Shown: positions 8,479-16,079 of the stretch, piece after piece
Layout: every line of letters starts with the position of its first letter
Numbering within the stretch: position 1 is the first letter of the stretch
NCBI RefSeq assembly: GCF_002751875.1
Contig: NZ_NMZM01000016.1
Coordinates: forward strand, 1 to 37,250
DNA from: Oceaniglobus indicus
GTDB taxonomy: Bacteria > Pseudomonadota > Alphaproteobacteria > Rhodobacterales > Rhodobacteraceae
DNA length: 37,250 bases
Reading direction: 5' to 3'
The notes under the pieces: model-generated
Told to the model about the DNA's origin: nothing
The model's database searches: none
The model's input: the letters and a program-made list of their open reading frames with translations, nothing else
Translations under genes and position numbers: made by a program

Positions 8479-9242
8479 GCGCGGTGCACCTTGACCTCGA
8501 CGGGCCGCTGGCCTTCGTGACGCTGGACAATCCCGGCAAGCTGAACGCCTTCACCCCCGACATGCTGCGCCAGCTGGAGCATCATTGTGCCCAGATCGAC
8601 GCCACCACCGGGCTGCGCTGCGTGATCGTCCGCGCCGCCCCGGCCCGCGCCTTCTGTGCCGGGGCCGACATCAACGCCTGGGGCGATCTGGCGGCGGCGG
8701 AGTTCGCCCGCCACTGGGTGCGCGGCGGGCACCGGGTGTTCGACCGCCTGGCCCGGCTGCGCCTGCCCACCATTGCCGCGCTGGACGGCGGCGCCTTCGG
8801 CGGCGGTCTGGAACTGGCCGCCGCCTGCGATATCCGCGTGGCCGCGCCGAACGTGAGTTTCGCGCTGCCCGAACCCAAGGTCGGCGTGGTGCCGGGATGG
8901 TCGGGCACCCAGCGGCTGGCGCGGCTGCTGCCCGAGGCGGTGGTCAAGGAGATGGCGCTGTTCGCCCGCCCCCTCGACGCCGCGCGCGCCCATGCCCTGG
9001 GGTTCGTGGCCGAGATCGCCGGTGATCCGGCGGCCCGCGCGGTGGAGATCGCCGAAGCGATGCTGCCAACCTCGCCCCAGGCCACCGAGACGGTGAAATA
9101 CATGCTCCACGCCGCGGTGGGCGAAGACCGCGGCGCGATGATCGAAACCCTGGCCGGCGGCATGATCGCGGCCAGCGCGGACAAGGCCGAAGGCGTCGCC
9201 GCCTTCCGCGCCAAGCGCCCGCCATCCTTCCCGGAGGGCTGA
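8475..9242 (+). CDS. Enoyl-CoA hydratase/isomerase family protein
   Basis: This 255-residue crotonase-fold enzyme has the oxyanion-hole segment AFCAGADINAWG (about residues 58-69) and GGAFGGGLELAAACDIRVA (about 103-121). The glutamate in GGGLEL and the one in FALPEPKVGVVPG correspond to the two catalytic glutamates of true hydratases, so hydration of an enoyl-CoA, or a related retro-reaction, is plausible. The start at 8475 overlaps the CoA-transferase stop (ATGA), so the two are translationally coupled. It is followed 2 bp later by an SDR dehydrogenase: activation, hydration, then oxidation. The acyl chain is unknown, and other crotonase reactions cannot be excluded. Confidence 0.9.
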   Translation: MSAVHLDLDGPLAFVTLDNPGKLNAFTPDMLRQLEHHCAQIDATTGLRCVIVRAAPARAFCAGADINAWGDLAAAEFARHWVRGGHRVFDRLARLRLPTIAALDGGAFGGGLELAAACDIRVAAPNVSFALPEPKVGVVPGWSGTQRLARLLPEAVVKEMALFARPLDAARAHALGFVAEIAGDPAARAVEIAEAMLPTSPQATETVKYMLHAAVGEDRGAMIETLAGGMIAASADKAEGVAAFRAKRPPSFPEG

Positions 9243-9244
9243 AC

Positions 9245-9997
9245 ATGGGATGCATCATCGTCACCGGCGGGCAGCGCGGCATCGGTCTGGGCATCGCCCG
9301 CGTCCTGCACGGGGCGGGCCACGCCGTGGCCATCGTGTCGGAAAGCGGTGATGCCGGCGTGATCGACGCGGCGCTGGCCGAAATCGGGCCACGGGCCGCG
9401 CATTTCCGCCACGATTTGCGCGACACCGACCGGATCCCGGCGCTGCTGGACAGCATCGCGGCCCGCATGGGAGCGCCCCATGCGCTGGTGTCCAACGCCG
9501 GGGTGGGGGCGCCGCAACGGGGCGACATGCTGACCCTGGCGCCCGACGCCTTCGATCTGGTCTCTGGCATCAACCTGCGCGGGACGTTCTTCCTGGCCCA
9601 GGCGGTGGCGCGCCGTCTGGTTGCCGCCCCTGCCGATCCCTATCGGTCCATGGTCTTCGTCACCTCGGTCAGCGCGCGCATGGCGTCCGAGGAACGGGCC
9701 GAATACTGCATGTCGAAGGCGGGGGCGGCCATGATGGTGGCGCTGTTCGCGCGGCGGTTGGCGCAGGACGGCATCGGCGTCTTCGAAATCCGCCCCGGCA
9801 TCATCTCATCGCCGATGACGGCCCCGGTGCGCGAGCGTTACGACGGGCGCATCCGTGACGGCCTGGTGCCCGCCCGCCGCTGGGGCCTGCCCGAGGATGT
9901 GGCCCGGGCGGTGCTGCCCCTGATCGAGGGGCGCATGGCCTATTCCACCGGCGCCGTCATTCCCGTCGACGGTGGCCTGTCCATTCCCACCCTGTGA
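9245..9997 (+). CDS. Short-chain dehydrogenase/reductase (SDR)
   Basis: This 250-residue classical SDR has the cofactor motif TGGQRGIGLGIA at residues 7-18, SNAGVG near residue 84, the catalytic Ser in VTSVSAR (about 140) and Tyr/Lys in YCMSK (about 154-158). RPGIISSPM follows, as expected of the family. It would interconvert an alcohol and a ketone with NAD(P). It begins 2 bp after the enoyl-CoA hydratase gene and lies 10 bp before DUF993, so it probably oxidises the hydroxy product of the preceding step. The substrate is inferred from context only. Confidence 0.92.
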   Translation: MGCIIVTGGQRGIGLGIARVLHGAGHAVAIVSESGDAGVIDAALAEIGPRAAHFRHDLRDTDRIPALLDSIAARMGAPHALVSNAGVGAPQRGDMLTLAPDAFDLVSGINLRGTFFLAQAVARRLVAAPADPYRSMVFVTSVSARMASEERAEYCMSKAGAAMMVALFARRLAQDGIGVFEIRPGIISSPMTAPVRERYDGRIRDGLVPARRWGLPEDVARAVLPLIEGRMAYSTGAVIPVDGGLSIPTL

Positions 9998-10007
9998 GGT
10001 ATCGCCC

Positions 10008-11174
10008 ATGCTGTTGCCCGAATCCGACGGAACGCTGACCCGGTATCAGCCGACGGGTGATCCGCTGACCCCGCGCGCGCCGCGCCGCGCCTTCACGCGC
10101 ACCGCATTCGCCGCCGCGCACCTGGTGTCCGACCCGCTGGCCGACCACACCCCCTGGGGCGGGCGGCCCGCCATCGACTGGGACGCGACCCTGGGCGTGC
10201 GCCACGCGCTCTGGGATCAGGGGCTGCACCTGGCCGAGGCGATGGACACCGCGCAGCGCGGCATGGGCGTGGATTGGGCCACGGCGCGCGAGCTGATCGA
10301 CCGCACCATGGCCGAGGCAAAGGCGCATTCCGCGCGCCCCCGCGTCGCCTGTGGCGCGGGCACCGATCATGTCGCCCCCGACCGGCTTGGATCGGAGGCC
10401 GCGATCCTGGACGCCTATCGCCACCAGATGCAGGTGATCGAGGCGGCGGGCGGCGAGATCATCCTGATGGCGACCCGCGCCCTGCCGGCGCTGGCCGCCG
10501 ACCGCGACACCTATGCGCGGATCTATGGCACGCTGATCCGCGAGGCCGCGGCGCCGGTGATCCTGCACTGGCTTGGCCCGGCTTTCGATCCGGCGCTGGC
10601 GGGATACTGGGGCGACGCCGACATCGACACCGCCTCCGACACGCTGCTGTCGATCATCGCCGCCGATCCGGGCAAGGTGGACGGGGTCAAGATCTCGCTG
10701 CTGGACCGCGCCCACGAGGAGGCGTTCCGCCAACGCCTGCCCGCCGGGGTGAAGCTCTATACCGGGGACGATTTCAATTATGCCGAGCTGATCGCGGGCG
10801 ACGGGCTGCATCATTCCGATGCGCTGTTGGGGATCTTTGCCGCCATCGCCCCCGCCGCCGCCCAGGCGCTGGAGGCGCTGGCCGAGGGCGAGCGGGCGGC
10901 ATATGACGCGCTGCTGGCCCCCACGGTGCCGCTGAGCCGCGAGATCTTTTGCGCGCCGACCCGGTTCTACAAGGCCGGGATCGCGTTCCTGTCGTGGCTG
11001 AACGGCACCCAGGCGAATTTCACCATGCCCGCCGGGCTGCAGGCCAGCCGCGGCATCGTGCATTACGCCGAGGTGTTCCGCCTGGCCGACCGCGCCCGCC
11101 TGCTGGCCCGCCCCGACCTGGCGGAACAGCGGATGCGCGCATTGCTGACCACCCATGGCATCGATCCGCGCTGA
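10008..11174 (+). CDS. DUF993 family protein (dihydrodipicolinate synthase-like)
   Basis: This 388-residue protein resembles the DUF993 family, which is annotated as dihydrodipicolinate-synthase-like (a TIM barrel of the aldolase type) and has no settled reaction. Segments that support this include SDPLADHTPWGGRPAIDWDA early on, IYGTLIREAAAPVILHWLGPAFDPALAGYWG mid-protein, VDGVKISLLD with a lysine in the position typical of Schiff-base aldolases of this fold, and LYTGDDFNYAELI. The ATG at 10008 is used; a longer reading frame from 9972 would overlap the SDR end. It lies between the SDR and an AroE-like gene. Aldolase-type C-C cleavage is a reasonable guess and no more. Confidence 0.8.
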   Translation: MLLPESDGTLTRYQPTGDPLTPRAPRRAFTRTAFAAAHLVSDPLADHTPWGGRPAIDWDATLGVRHALWDQGLHLAEAMDTAQRGMGVDWATARELIDRTMAEAKAHSARPRVACGAGTDHVAPDRLGSEAAILDAYRHQMQVIEAAGGEIILMATRALPALAADRDTYARIYGTLIREAAAPVILHWLGPAFDPALAGYWGDADIDTASDTLLSIIAADPGKVDGVKISLLDRAHEEAFRQRLPAGVKLYTGDDFNYAELIAGDGLHHSDALLGIFAAIAPAAAQALEALAEGERAAYDALLAPTVPLSREIFCAPTRFYKAGIAFLSWLNGTQANFTMPAGLQASRGIVHYAEVFRLADRARLLARPDLAEQRMRALLTTHGIDPR

Positions 11175-11202
11175 TGCATCCGAACCGCACGGGGGCCGCG
11201 CC

Positions 11203-11289
11203 ATGACGGATACCGCCGCCGCGCCCCGTGCATGTCCGGCACGGCCCGGCCGAAGCGGCGGGGCCGGTCAGGGCGGGGTCGCGCGATGA
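11203..11289 (+). CDS. Possible 28-codon small ORF coupled to the AroE-like gene
   Basis: An ATG at 11203 opens 28 codons rich in Arg, Gly and Ala. They end in TGA at 11287-11289, overlapping the AroE-like ATG at 11286 (ATGA). It fills the otherwise empty 111-bp gap after DUF993. The composition is that of chance translation of GC-rich DNA and nothing is recognised. The overlap could give translational coupling. Weak call. Confidence 0.2.
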   Translation: MTDTAAAPRACPARPGRSGGAGQGGVAR

Positions 11290-12059
11290 CCCGGCGAGTG
11301 TTCGCCATCATCGGCCATCCCGTCGGCCAGGTCCGATCCCCCGAGGTGTTCAACGCGCTGTTCGAACGCGACGGACAGGACGCGCGGATGGTGGCGCTGG
11401 ACGTGACGCCCGAGGCCTTTGTCGGCGTTCTTGCCGGGCTGCACGGCATCGCCAATTTCGGCGGGCTGGTGGTGACGGTGCCCCACAAGATGCAGGCGGC
11501 GACCCTGGCCCATGTCCGCTCGGACCGGGTGGCGATCGTCGGCGCGGCGAACCTGTTGCGCCCGATCGAAGGGGGCTGGGCGGCGGACCTGTCCGACGGC
11601 ATCGGGTTCGTCGAAGGGTTGCGGCAGGCCGGTTACGGGGTCGCGGGCCGGGCGGTGGCGGTGGTCGGCGCGGGGGGTGCGGGCCTGGCCATCGCCCAGG
11701 CGCTGTTGGCGGGGGGCGCGCGGGTGGCGATCTCGGATCTCGACGCCCGCCGCGCCCGCGACGCCGTTCGCTGCCTGTCGGGATCGGGCGACGTGACGGC
11801 AGGCCCGCCCGATCACAGTCACGATATCGTCGTCAACGCCACGCCGGTCGGCATGGCAGGCGACCCGCGGTTGCCGTTCGATCCCGGGGGTCTGGCCCCC
11901 GGCACCCTCGTGGCCGAGGCGATCATGACCCCCGCCGTCACGCCGCTGCTGCACGAAGCGGCCCGCCGGGGGCATCCGGTGCACGAAGGCCGTCACATGC
12001 TGGACGGCCAGGTGCCCGCGATCCGGGCGTTCCTGGGGATGGCGCCGGACCGGGCCTGA
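11286..12059 (+). CDS. Shikimate dehydrogenase-like oxidoreductase (AroE family)
   Basis: This 257-residue protein has the two-domain AroE layout. The N-terminal catalytic domain shows GHPVGQVRSPEVFN, VTVPHK with the catalytic lysine at K68, GAANLL, and the catalytic aspartate D104 in LSDGIGF. The NAD(P) domain has VVGAGGAGLAIAQALL with ISDLDARRA after strand two, whose acidic residue favours NAD. The C-terminal GRHMLDGQVPAIRAFLG keeps the substrate-binding Gln. The substrate region differs from housekeeping AroE (VRSPE instead of HSxSP, ANLL instead of VNTL), which suggests a catabolic hydroxy-acid dehydrogenase rather than aromatic biosynthesis. It ends the operon and faces dctM2, with a strong hairpin between. 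Confidence 0.87.
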   Translation: MTRRVFAIIGHPVGQVRSPEVFNALFERDGQDARMVALDVTPEAFVGVLAGLHGIANFGGLVVTVPHKMQAATLAHVRSDRVAIVGAANLLRPIEGGWAADLSDGIGFVEGLRQAGYGVAGRAVAVVGAGGAGLAIAQALLAGGARVAISDLDARRARDAVRCLSGSGDVTAGPPDHSHDIVVNATPVGMAGDPRLPFDPGGLAPGTLVAEAIMTPAVTPLLHEAARRGHPVHEGRHMLDGQVPAIRAFLGMAPDRA

Positions 12060-12101
12060 GACCGCGGCGCCGCGAAAGGCGCGTGTCCCGGCCCCTGTCA
12101 C

Positions 12102-12126
12102 GCGGCCGGACCAGAGGCCCGGCCGC
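12102..12126. terminator. Convergent terminator-like hairpin between the AroE-like gene and dctM2
   Basis: GCGGCCGG (12102-12109) and CCGGCCGC (12119-12126) pair perfectly around a 9-base loop in the short gap between two convergent genes. There is no T-run on either side. It probably serves both strands. Confidence 0.55.
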
Positions 12127-12134
12127 ATGTCGCG

Positions 12135-13439
12135 TCAGTCGATGAAGGTCGGCATCATCCAGCGCGGCAGGGCCAGGATCAGGTCCGGCAGCAGGATGAT
12201 CAGCATCAGCACACCCACCATGGGCAGCAGGATCACCACCACATCGCGCAGCGCGTCGATCATCCGGATCTTGCCGATCGCCGCCGCGATCAGCAGACAC
12301 AGCCCATAGGGCGGGGTGACCAGCCCGAAGGCCAGGCTCATCACGCCGATGATCGCGAAGTGGATCGGGTGCATGCCGACGTGGACCGTCACCGGATAGA
12401 GCACGGTGCCGAGGATGATGATCGCCGGGATCGCGTCGATGAACATGCCGATCAGCAGGAAGGCCAGCGCGCTCATGATGCCGATGCCGACGATGCCGAG
12501 GCCCATCTGGTCGATCTGGTCCACCAGGGCGGCGGGGATCTTGAAATAGGCCAGGCACCAGCCGAAGGCCGACGCCGTGCCGATGCAGAACAGCGTGATC
12601 GCGGCAAAGCGCGCGCTGTCGTACAGGACCGCCGGAAGCTGGGTCGGCGCGATCGAGCGATAGACGAAGACGCCCAGGATCAGCGAATAGATCACCGCCA
12701 CCACCGACGCCTCGGTCGGGGTGAAGAAGCCGCCGACAATGCCGCCGACGATGATGATCGGCGTCATCAGCGCCAGCGAGGCCGAGGCCCCGGCGCGCAT
12801 CAGTTCCATGAAGGTCGACCGGTTGTGCACCGGATAGCCGCGCTTCTTGGCATAGAAATAGATCGTGATCATCTGCGACGCGGCGATCAGGATGCCCGGC
12901 ACGACCCCGGCCAGGAACAGCCCGCCGATCGACACCGACATCAGACCGCCCCAGACCACCATCAGGATCGACGGCGGAATGATCACCCCCATCACCGACG
13001 AACAGGCGGTGATGGCGACCGAGAAGGACGCGTCGTAGCCTTCCTTGCGCATCTGCGGGATCAGCAGCGATCCGATCCCGGCGGCATCGGCGGTGGACGA
13101 GCCGGAAATCCCCGCAAACAGCATCGACACCACGACGTTGACATGGCCCAGACCCCCGGGCAGGTGCCCGACCATGGCCCGCGCCAGCCGGATCAGCCGG
13201 TCGGTGATGCCCGACGAGTTCATCAGGTTCGCCGCCAGAAGGAAGAACGGCACCGCCAGCAGGACGAACGAGTTGTAGCTCTTGAACATCTCGCGCATCA
13301 GCAGGATCGGCGTCAGCCGGTCCTCGATGAAGAACACGGGCACCACGGCAAGTCCCAGCGCAAAGGCCACCGGCACCCGCAGGAAGATCAATACCCCGAA
13401 CGTGCCGAACAGGATGGCGGCGACTTCAGCTGGTCCCAT
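12135..13439 (-). CDS. dctM: TRAP transporter large permease DctM (second system)
   Basis: This 434-residue DctM permease has about twelve hydrophobic segments. Landmarks are FVLLAVPFFLLAANLMNSSGITDRLI, SMLFAGISGSSTADAAGIGSLLIP, CSSVMGVIIPPSILMVVWG and, in the second half, GGFFTPTEASVVAVIYSL and LAFGLVTPPYGLCL. The ATG at 13439 is preferred: it opens GPAEVAAILFG as in other DctM proteins and overlaps the end of dctQ2 by 14 bp; a start at 13466 would add nine hydrophilic residues. It is diverged from the first dctM, so this is a distinct transporter and not a recent duplicate. It is last in the operon dctP2-dctQ2-dctM2, on the strand opposite to the catabolic genes it faces. Confidence 0.94.
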   Translation of the reverse strand: MGPAEVAAILFGTFGVLIFLRVPVAFALGLAVVPVFFIEDRLTPILLMREMFKSYNSFVLLAVPFFLLAANLMNSSGITDRLIRLARAMVGHLPGGLGHVNVVVSMLFAGISGSSTADAAGIGSLLIPQMRKEGYDASFSVAITACSSVMGVIIPPSILMVVWGGLMSVSIGGLFLAGVVPGILIAASQMITIYFYAKKRGYPVHNRSTFMELMRAGASASLALMTPIIIVGGIVGGFFTPTEASVVAVIYSLILGVFVYRSIAPTQLPAVLYDSARFAAITLFCIGTASAFGWCLAYFKIPAALVDQIDQMGLGIVGIGIMSALAFLLIGMFIDAIPAIIILGTVLYPVTVHVGMHPIHFAIIGVMSLAFGLVTPPYGLCLLIAAAIGKIRMIDALRDVVVILLPMVGVLMLIILLPDLILALPRWMMPTFID

Positions 13440-13920
13440 GGGACTCTCCCGTGCGCAGTTCTGCAAGATCGTCGAGCATCCGCTCGAGGGTGAACACCAC
13501 CCATGTCACCCCGGCCATCGGCCAGCCGATATAGATGGCCAGCATCGGCAACCCCGAGATTTCCGATTGCTGGCGTGCCCCCAGCTTGCCGAAGTCCCAA
13601 CCCCACCACAGGAACGACAGCCCCATGATCAGGATCGCGACATTGACGAATTGCGCCATCGCGAATTCGACCGTCCGGTTCGAACTGTGCGGCAACACGT
13701 CGACGTCGAAATGGGTGCGGTCGCGCACGCCGATCATCGCGCCGATCAGGATCAGCCAGACGAAACAGAAGCGGGCGATTTCCTCGGTCCAGATATAACG
13801 CGGGATCAGGCCGGTATAGCGGCTGAGGATCTGCATCGTCACGGGGACCAGCAGCACCCCCATCAGAACCGTCAGCACGAGTTTCAGGAAACGATAATAA
13901 CCGTTCAGCAGGACACGCAT
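13426..13920 (-). CDS. dctQ: TRAP transporter small membrane subunit DctQ (second system)
   Basis: This protein of about 164 residues has four membrane segments. The region RYIWTEEIARFCFVWLILIGAMIGVRDRTHFDVDVLP carries the family's W-x-E-E-x-x-R pattern in helix two. Either the ATG at 13920 or a GTG two codons upstream (13926) could be the start; neither has a strong ribosome site. The 3' end overlaps dctM2 by 14 bp. It couples the receptor DctP2 to DctM2. Confidence 0.92.
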   Translation of the reverse strand: MRVLLNGYYRFLKLVLTVLMGVLLVPVTMQILSRYTGLIPRYIWTEEIARFCFVWLILIGAMIGVRDRTHFDVDVLPHSSNRTVEFAMAQFVNVAILIMGLSFLWWGWDFGKLGARQQSEISGLPMLAIYIGWPMAGVTWVVFTLERMLDDLAELRTGESHGTS

Positions 13921-13968
13921 CGCCACTCACACTTCGAGGCAGGGTGTTGCAGGGAGAAAAGGACAGGC

Positions 13969-13994
13969 GGGCGCGCGAACCATGCCGCGCGCCC
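13969..13994 (-). promoter_or_regulatory. Intercistronic hairpin between dctP2 and dctQ2
   Basis: GGGCGCGCG (13969-13977) and CGCGCGCCC (13986-13994) form a perfect 9-bp stem with an 8-base loop in the 96-bp gap after the receptor gene. Read on the minus strand it precedes GCCTGTCCTTTTCTCCC. It takes the same position as the hairpins after dctP1 and tctC, so a role in raising receptor mRNA over membrane-subunit mRNA is inferred. Confidence 0.75.
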
Positions 13995-14016
13995 TGGAAC
14001 CATCACCTTTCGGCGA

Positions 14017-14997
14017 TCATTCGACGGCGTTGATCGACTCGAGAACGTCGGTCGCGCCCAGTTCCTCGGCATAGGCACGCTTCACCGGCTCGGCCAGTTC
14101 CAGAAGCTTGTCACGCTCGGTGAACTCGTGGGTCTTCAGCAGGCCGGCGGCCTCCATCTCTTCCAGCTTCTTGCTGTCCTCGCCGCTTTCCACGTCGCGG
14201 CCCAGCTTGCCACCGGCCTTGCCGGCCTTCAGGACGCATTCCTGCTCCTCGGGGGTCAGCCGCTCGTAGGTGGCGTTCGAGAACGCGATCGGGCGCACCG
14301 TGATCGCGTGCTTGGTCAGCGCGATGTCGGGGCCGACTTCATAGAACTTCATCTGCTGGATGCCCGCCGCCTCGTTTTCGGCGGCGTCGATCACGCCGGT
14401 CTGGATGGCGTTGTAGACCTCGTCATAGGCGATGACCGACGGTGCCGCCTGGATCGCCTCGAAGATGCGGGTCTGGATCGGCGCGCCCATGACGCGCATC
14501 GGCAGGCCCTTCAGCTCCTCCATGTTCGTCACCGGCTTGTTGACGATCAGGTTGCGGGTGCCGCCCCCGGCATAGCCGATCAGGCGCACGTTGGCCTGTT
14601 CCAGCACGTCCTGGGCCAGCGGCGCCAGCGCGTCCTGCTCCATCACCGCGTTCCAGTGGTCCAGGTCGCGGAACAGGAACGGCATGTCCATCAGCGGCGC
14701 CTTCTGGCTGAAGGTCGACATGTGCGACGGGCTGACGACGGCGTAATCGACGGCGATCCCCTGGGCCATGTTCTCGAAGTAATCCTTCTCGAGACCCAGT
14801 TCCGAGTTCTTGTGCAGATCGAACGTCAGCGACCCGCCCGAGCATTCGCTTGCCACGCGTTCGAATTCGCGCAGTGCCTTGGTGAAGGCATGCTCCTCGT
14901 CGAACTGCACGGCGCCGACCAGTTCGGTCGCGTGGATCGGTGCGGCGATCAGGGCCGCAAGGCTGACACCAAGGGCCAGTCCGGCTGAATTCTTCAT
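14017..14997 (-). CDS. dctP: TRAP transporter substrate-binding protein DctP (second system)
   Basis: This 326-residue periplasmic receptor has a clear signal peptide (MKNSAGLALGVSLAALIAAPIHA, cleaved after about residue 23). The DctP signature is present: the conserved Arg in GLPMRVMGAPIQT, and VYNAIQTGVIDAAENEAAGI near residues 190-210. The ATG at 14997 is fixed by the signal peptide and a GGGGGGAAAT site upstream; longer frames lack a signal peptide. The promoter region at 15047-15090 carries a LacI-type operator matching the one before the CoA-transferase operon, so this importer probably supplies that pathway. The ligand is unknown. Confidence 0.95.
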   Translation of the reverse strand: MKNSAGLALGVSLAALIAAPIHATELVGAVQFDEEHAFTKALREFERVASECSGGSLTFDLHKNSELGLEKDYFENMAQGIAVDYAVVSPSHMSTFSQKAPLMDMPFLFRDLDHWNAVMEQDALAPLAQDVLEQANVRLIGYAGGGTRNLIVNKPVTNMEELKGLPMRVMGAPIQTRIFEAIQAAPSVIAYDEVYNAIQTGVIDAAENEAAGIQQMKFYEVGPDIALTKHAITVRPIAFSNATYERLTPEEQECVLKAGKAGGKLGRDVESGEDSKKLEEMEAAGLLKTHEFTERDKLLELAEPVKRAYAEELGATDVLESINAVE

Positions 14998-15046
14998 AAT
15001 ACATTTCCCCCCTGGGTGGCCGCGATTACCGCGCCCCCATTGCTTT

Positions 15047-15058
15047 TGGATCGTTCCA
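15047..15058. promoter_or_regulatory. Second LacI-type operator, overlapping the dctP2 start point
   Basis: TGGATCGTTCCA matches the palindrome at 6820-6831 at 11 of 12 positions. On the minus strand it reads TGGAACGATCCAAAA and lies 3 bp downstream of a -10 element, so it would cover the transcription start: a classic repression position. It lies in the divergent gap between dctP2 and the SDR gene at 15172 and may control both. Confidence 0.75.
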
Positions 15059-15061
15059 CAA

Positions 15062-15090
15062 GTATTGCACGGGTTCCGGATTCCACGCAA
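15062..15090 (-). promoter_or_regulatory. Candidate dctP2 promoter
   Basis: On the minus strand, TTGCGT (15085-15090) and CAATAC (15062-15067) are separated by 17 bp. The operator at 15047-15058 begins three bases further on. The spacing is ideal and the elements are moderate matches to sigma-70 consensus. Confidence 0.5.
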
Positions 15091-15171
15091 GGTTTGTCTT
15101 TGCGGCCAGACCCGTCAGAGACCGGCGCGGGATCGCACGACCATCGGCTCTTCATGCAACAGGATCAAACC

Positions 15172-15951
15172 ATGTCCAATTTCCCCTACACGTTGTCGGA
15201 ATTTTCCGGAAAATCCGTTCTCATCACCGGCGCATCCACCGGCATCGGCGCCGCCCTGGCACGGGCCTTTGCCGCCCAGGGCGCCAAGGTGGGCGTGCAT
15301 TACAATTCCAGCCGTGACGCCGCCGAAACCCTGGCCGGCGAGATCCGCGATGCCGGCGGCACCGTCGAGCTGATCCAGGCCGACGCCTGCGACGCCGACG
15401 CCTTCGGCCGCGCGATCGAGGATGCGGCGGGCGCCCTTGGCGGGCTGCACGGGCTGATCAATAACGCCGGCGGCATGGTGCGGCGCGTGCCCTATGCCGA
15501 AGCCACCGAGAAGGATTACGAGGAGATCATGGACCTGAACGCGCGGTCGATCATCACCGCCTCGCGCGTGGCCTTTCCGCACCTGAAAAAACAGGGCGGT
15601 TTCGTCATCAACACCACGTCGGTGGCGGCGCGCAACGGTGCCGGCGGCGGCGCGGGCATGTATGGCTCGTCCAAGGCGTTCGTGTCGAACGTGACCCGCG
15701 GCATGGCCAAGGAATGGATCGGCCACGGCATCCGCGTCAACGCGGTCGCCCCCGGCGTCATCACCACGCCGTTCCACGAGCGGTATTCGACCAGGGAACA
15801 GCTGGACGCGATGCTGGCGACGGTGCCCCAGGGCCGGCTGGGCGTGGCCGAGGATTGTGTCGGCGCCTACATGTTCCTCGCCTCGGACGCGCTGGCCGGC
15901 TACATCATCGGCCAGACCATCGAGGTGAACGGCGGCCAGTTGATGCCGTAA
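15172..15951 (+). CDS. Short-chain dehydrogenase/reductase (FabG-like SDR)
   Basis: This 259-residue classical SDR has TGASTGIGAALA (about residues 17-28), NNAGG (about 98), the catalytic Ser in INTTSVAARNG (about 148) and Tyr/Lys in MYGSSK (about 163-168), followed by NAVAPGVITTPFHERY. The HYNSSRDAAE segment after strand two lacks an acidic residue at the strand end and fits NADP use, as in FabG-type enzymes. The start at 15172 has AGGATC upstream, and the family opening FSGKSVLITG follows soon after. It is divergent from dctP2 across a LacI-type operator and is probably a pathway dehydrogenase of the same regulon. A strong hairpin ends it. Confidence 0.92.
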   Translation: MSNFPYTLSEFSGKSVLITGASTGIGAALARAFAAQGAKVGVHYNSSRDAAETLAGEIRDAGGTVELIQADACDADAFGRAIEDAAGALGGLHGLINNAGGMVRRVPYAEATEKDYEEIMDLNARSIITASRVAFPHLKKQGGFVINTTSVAARNGAGGGAGMYGSSKAFVSNVTRGMAKEWIGHGIRVNAVAPGVITTPFHERYSTREQLDAMLATVPQGRLGVAEDCVGAYMFLASDALAGYIIGQTIEVNGGQLMP

Positions 15952-15960
15952 GGCGGCCGC

Positions 15961-16003
15961 GTCGGCCCTCCCGCCTCCGTCATGCAGGGGCGGGAGGGCC
16001 GAC
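15961..16003. terminator. Strong hairpin between the SDR gene and hemN
   Basis: A perfect 15-bp stem, GTCGGCCCTCCCGCC (15961-15975) pairing with GGCGGGAGGGCCGAC (15989-16003), stands ten bases after the SDR stop and 76 bases from the convergent hemN stop. There is no T-run, but stem strength and position make a two-way terminator likely. Confidence 0.75.
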
Positions 16004-16079
16004 ACCACCGGACAACCCCATCGTGACAGCCCCCTTTCGGGCGCCTGCCGACGGCCCCGTTTCCGGCGCCGGTTCGTGC

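Noticed and set aside
11286-12059. Housekeeping AroE of the shikimate pathway
   Set aside because: It is in a catabolic operon on a plasmid, with altered shikimate-binding residues; only the fold and catalytic Lys/Asp are shared.
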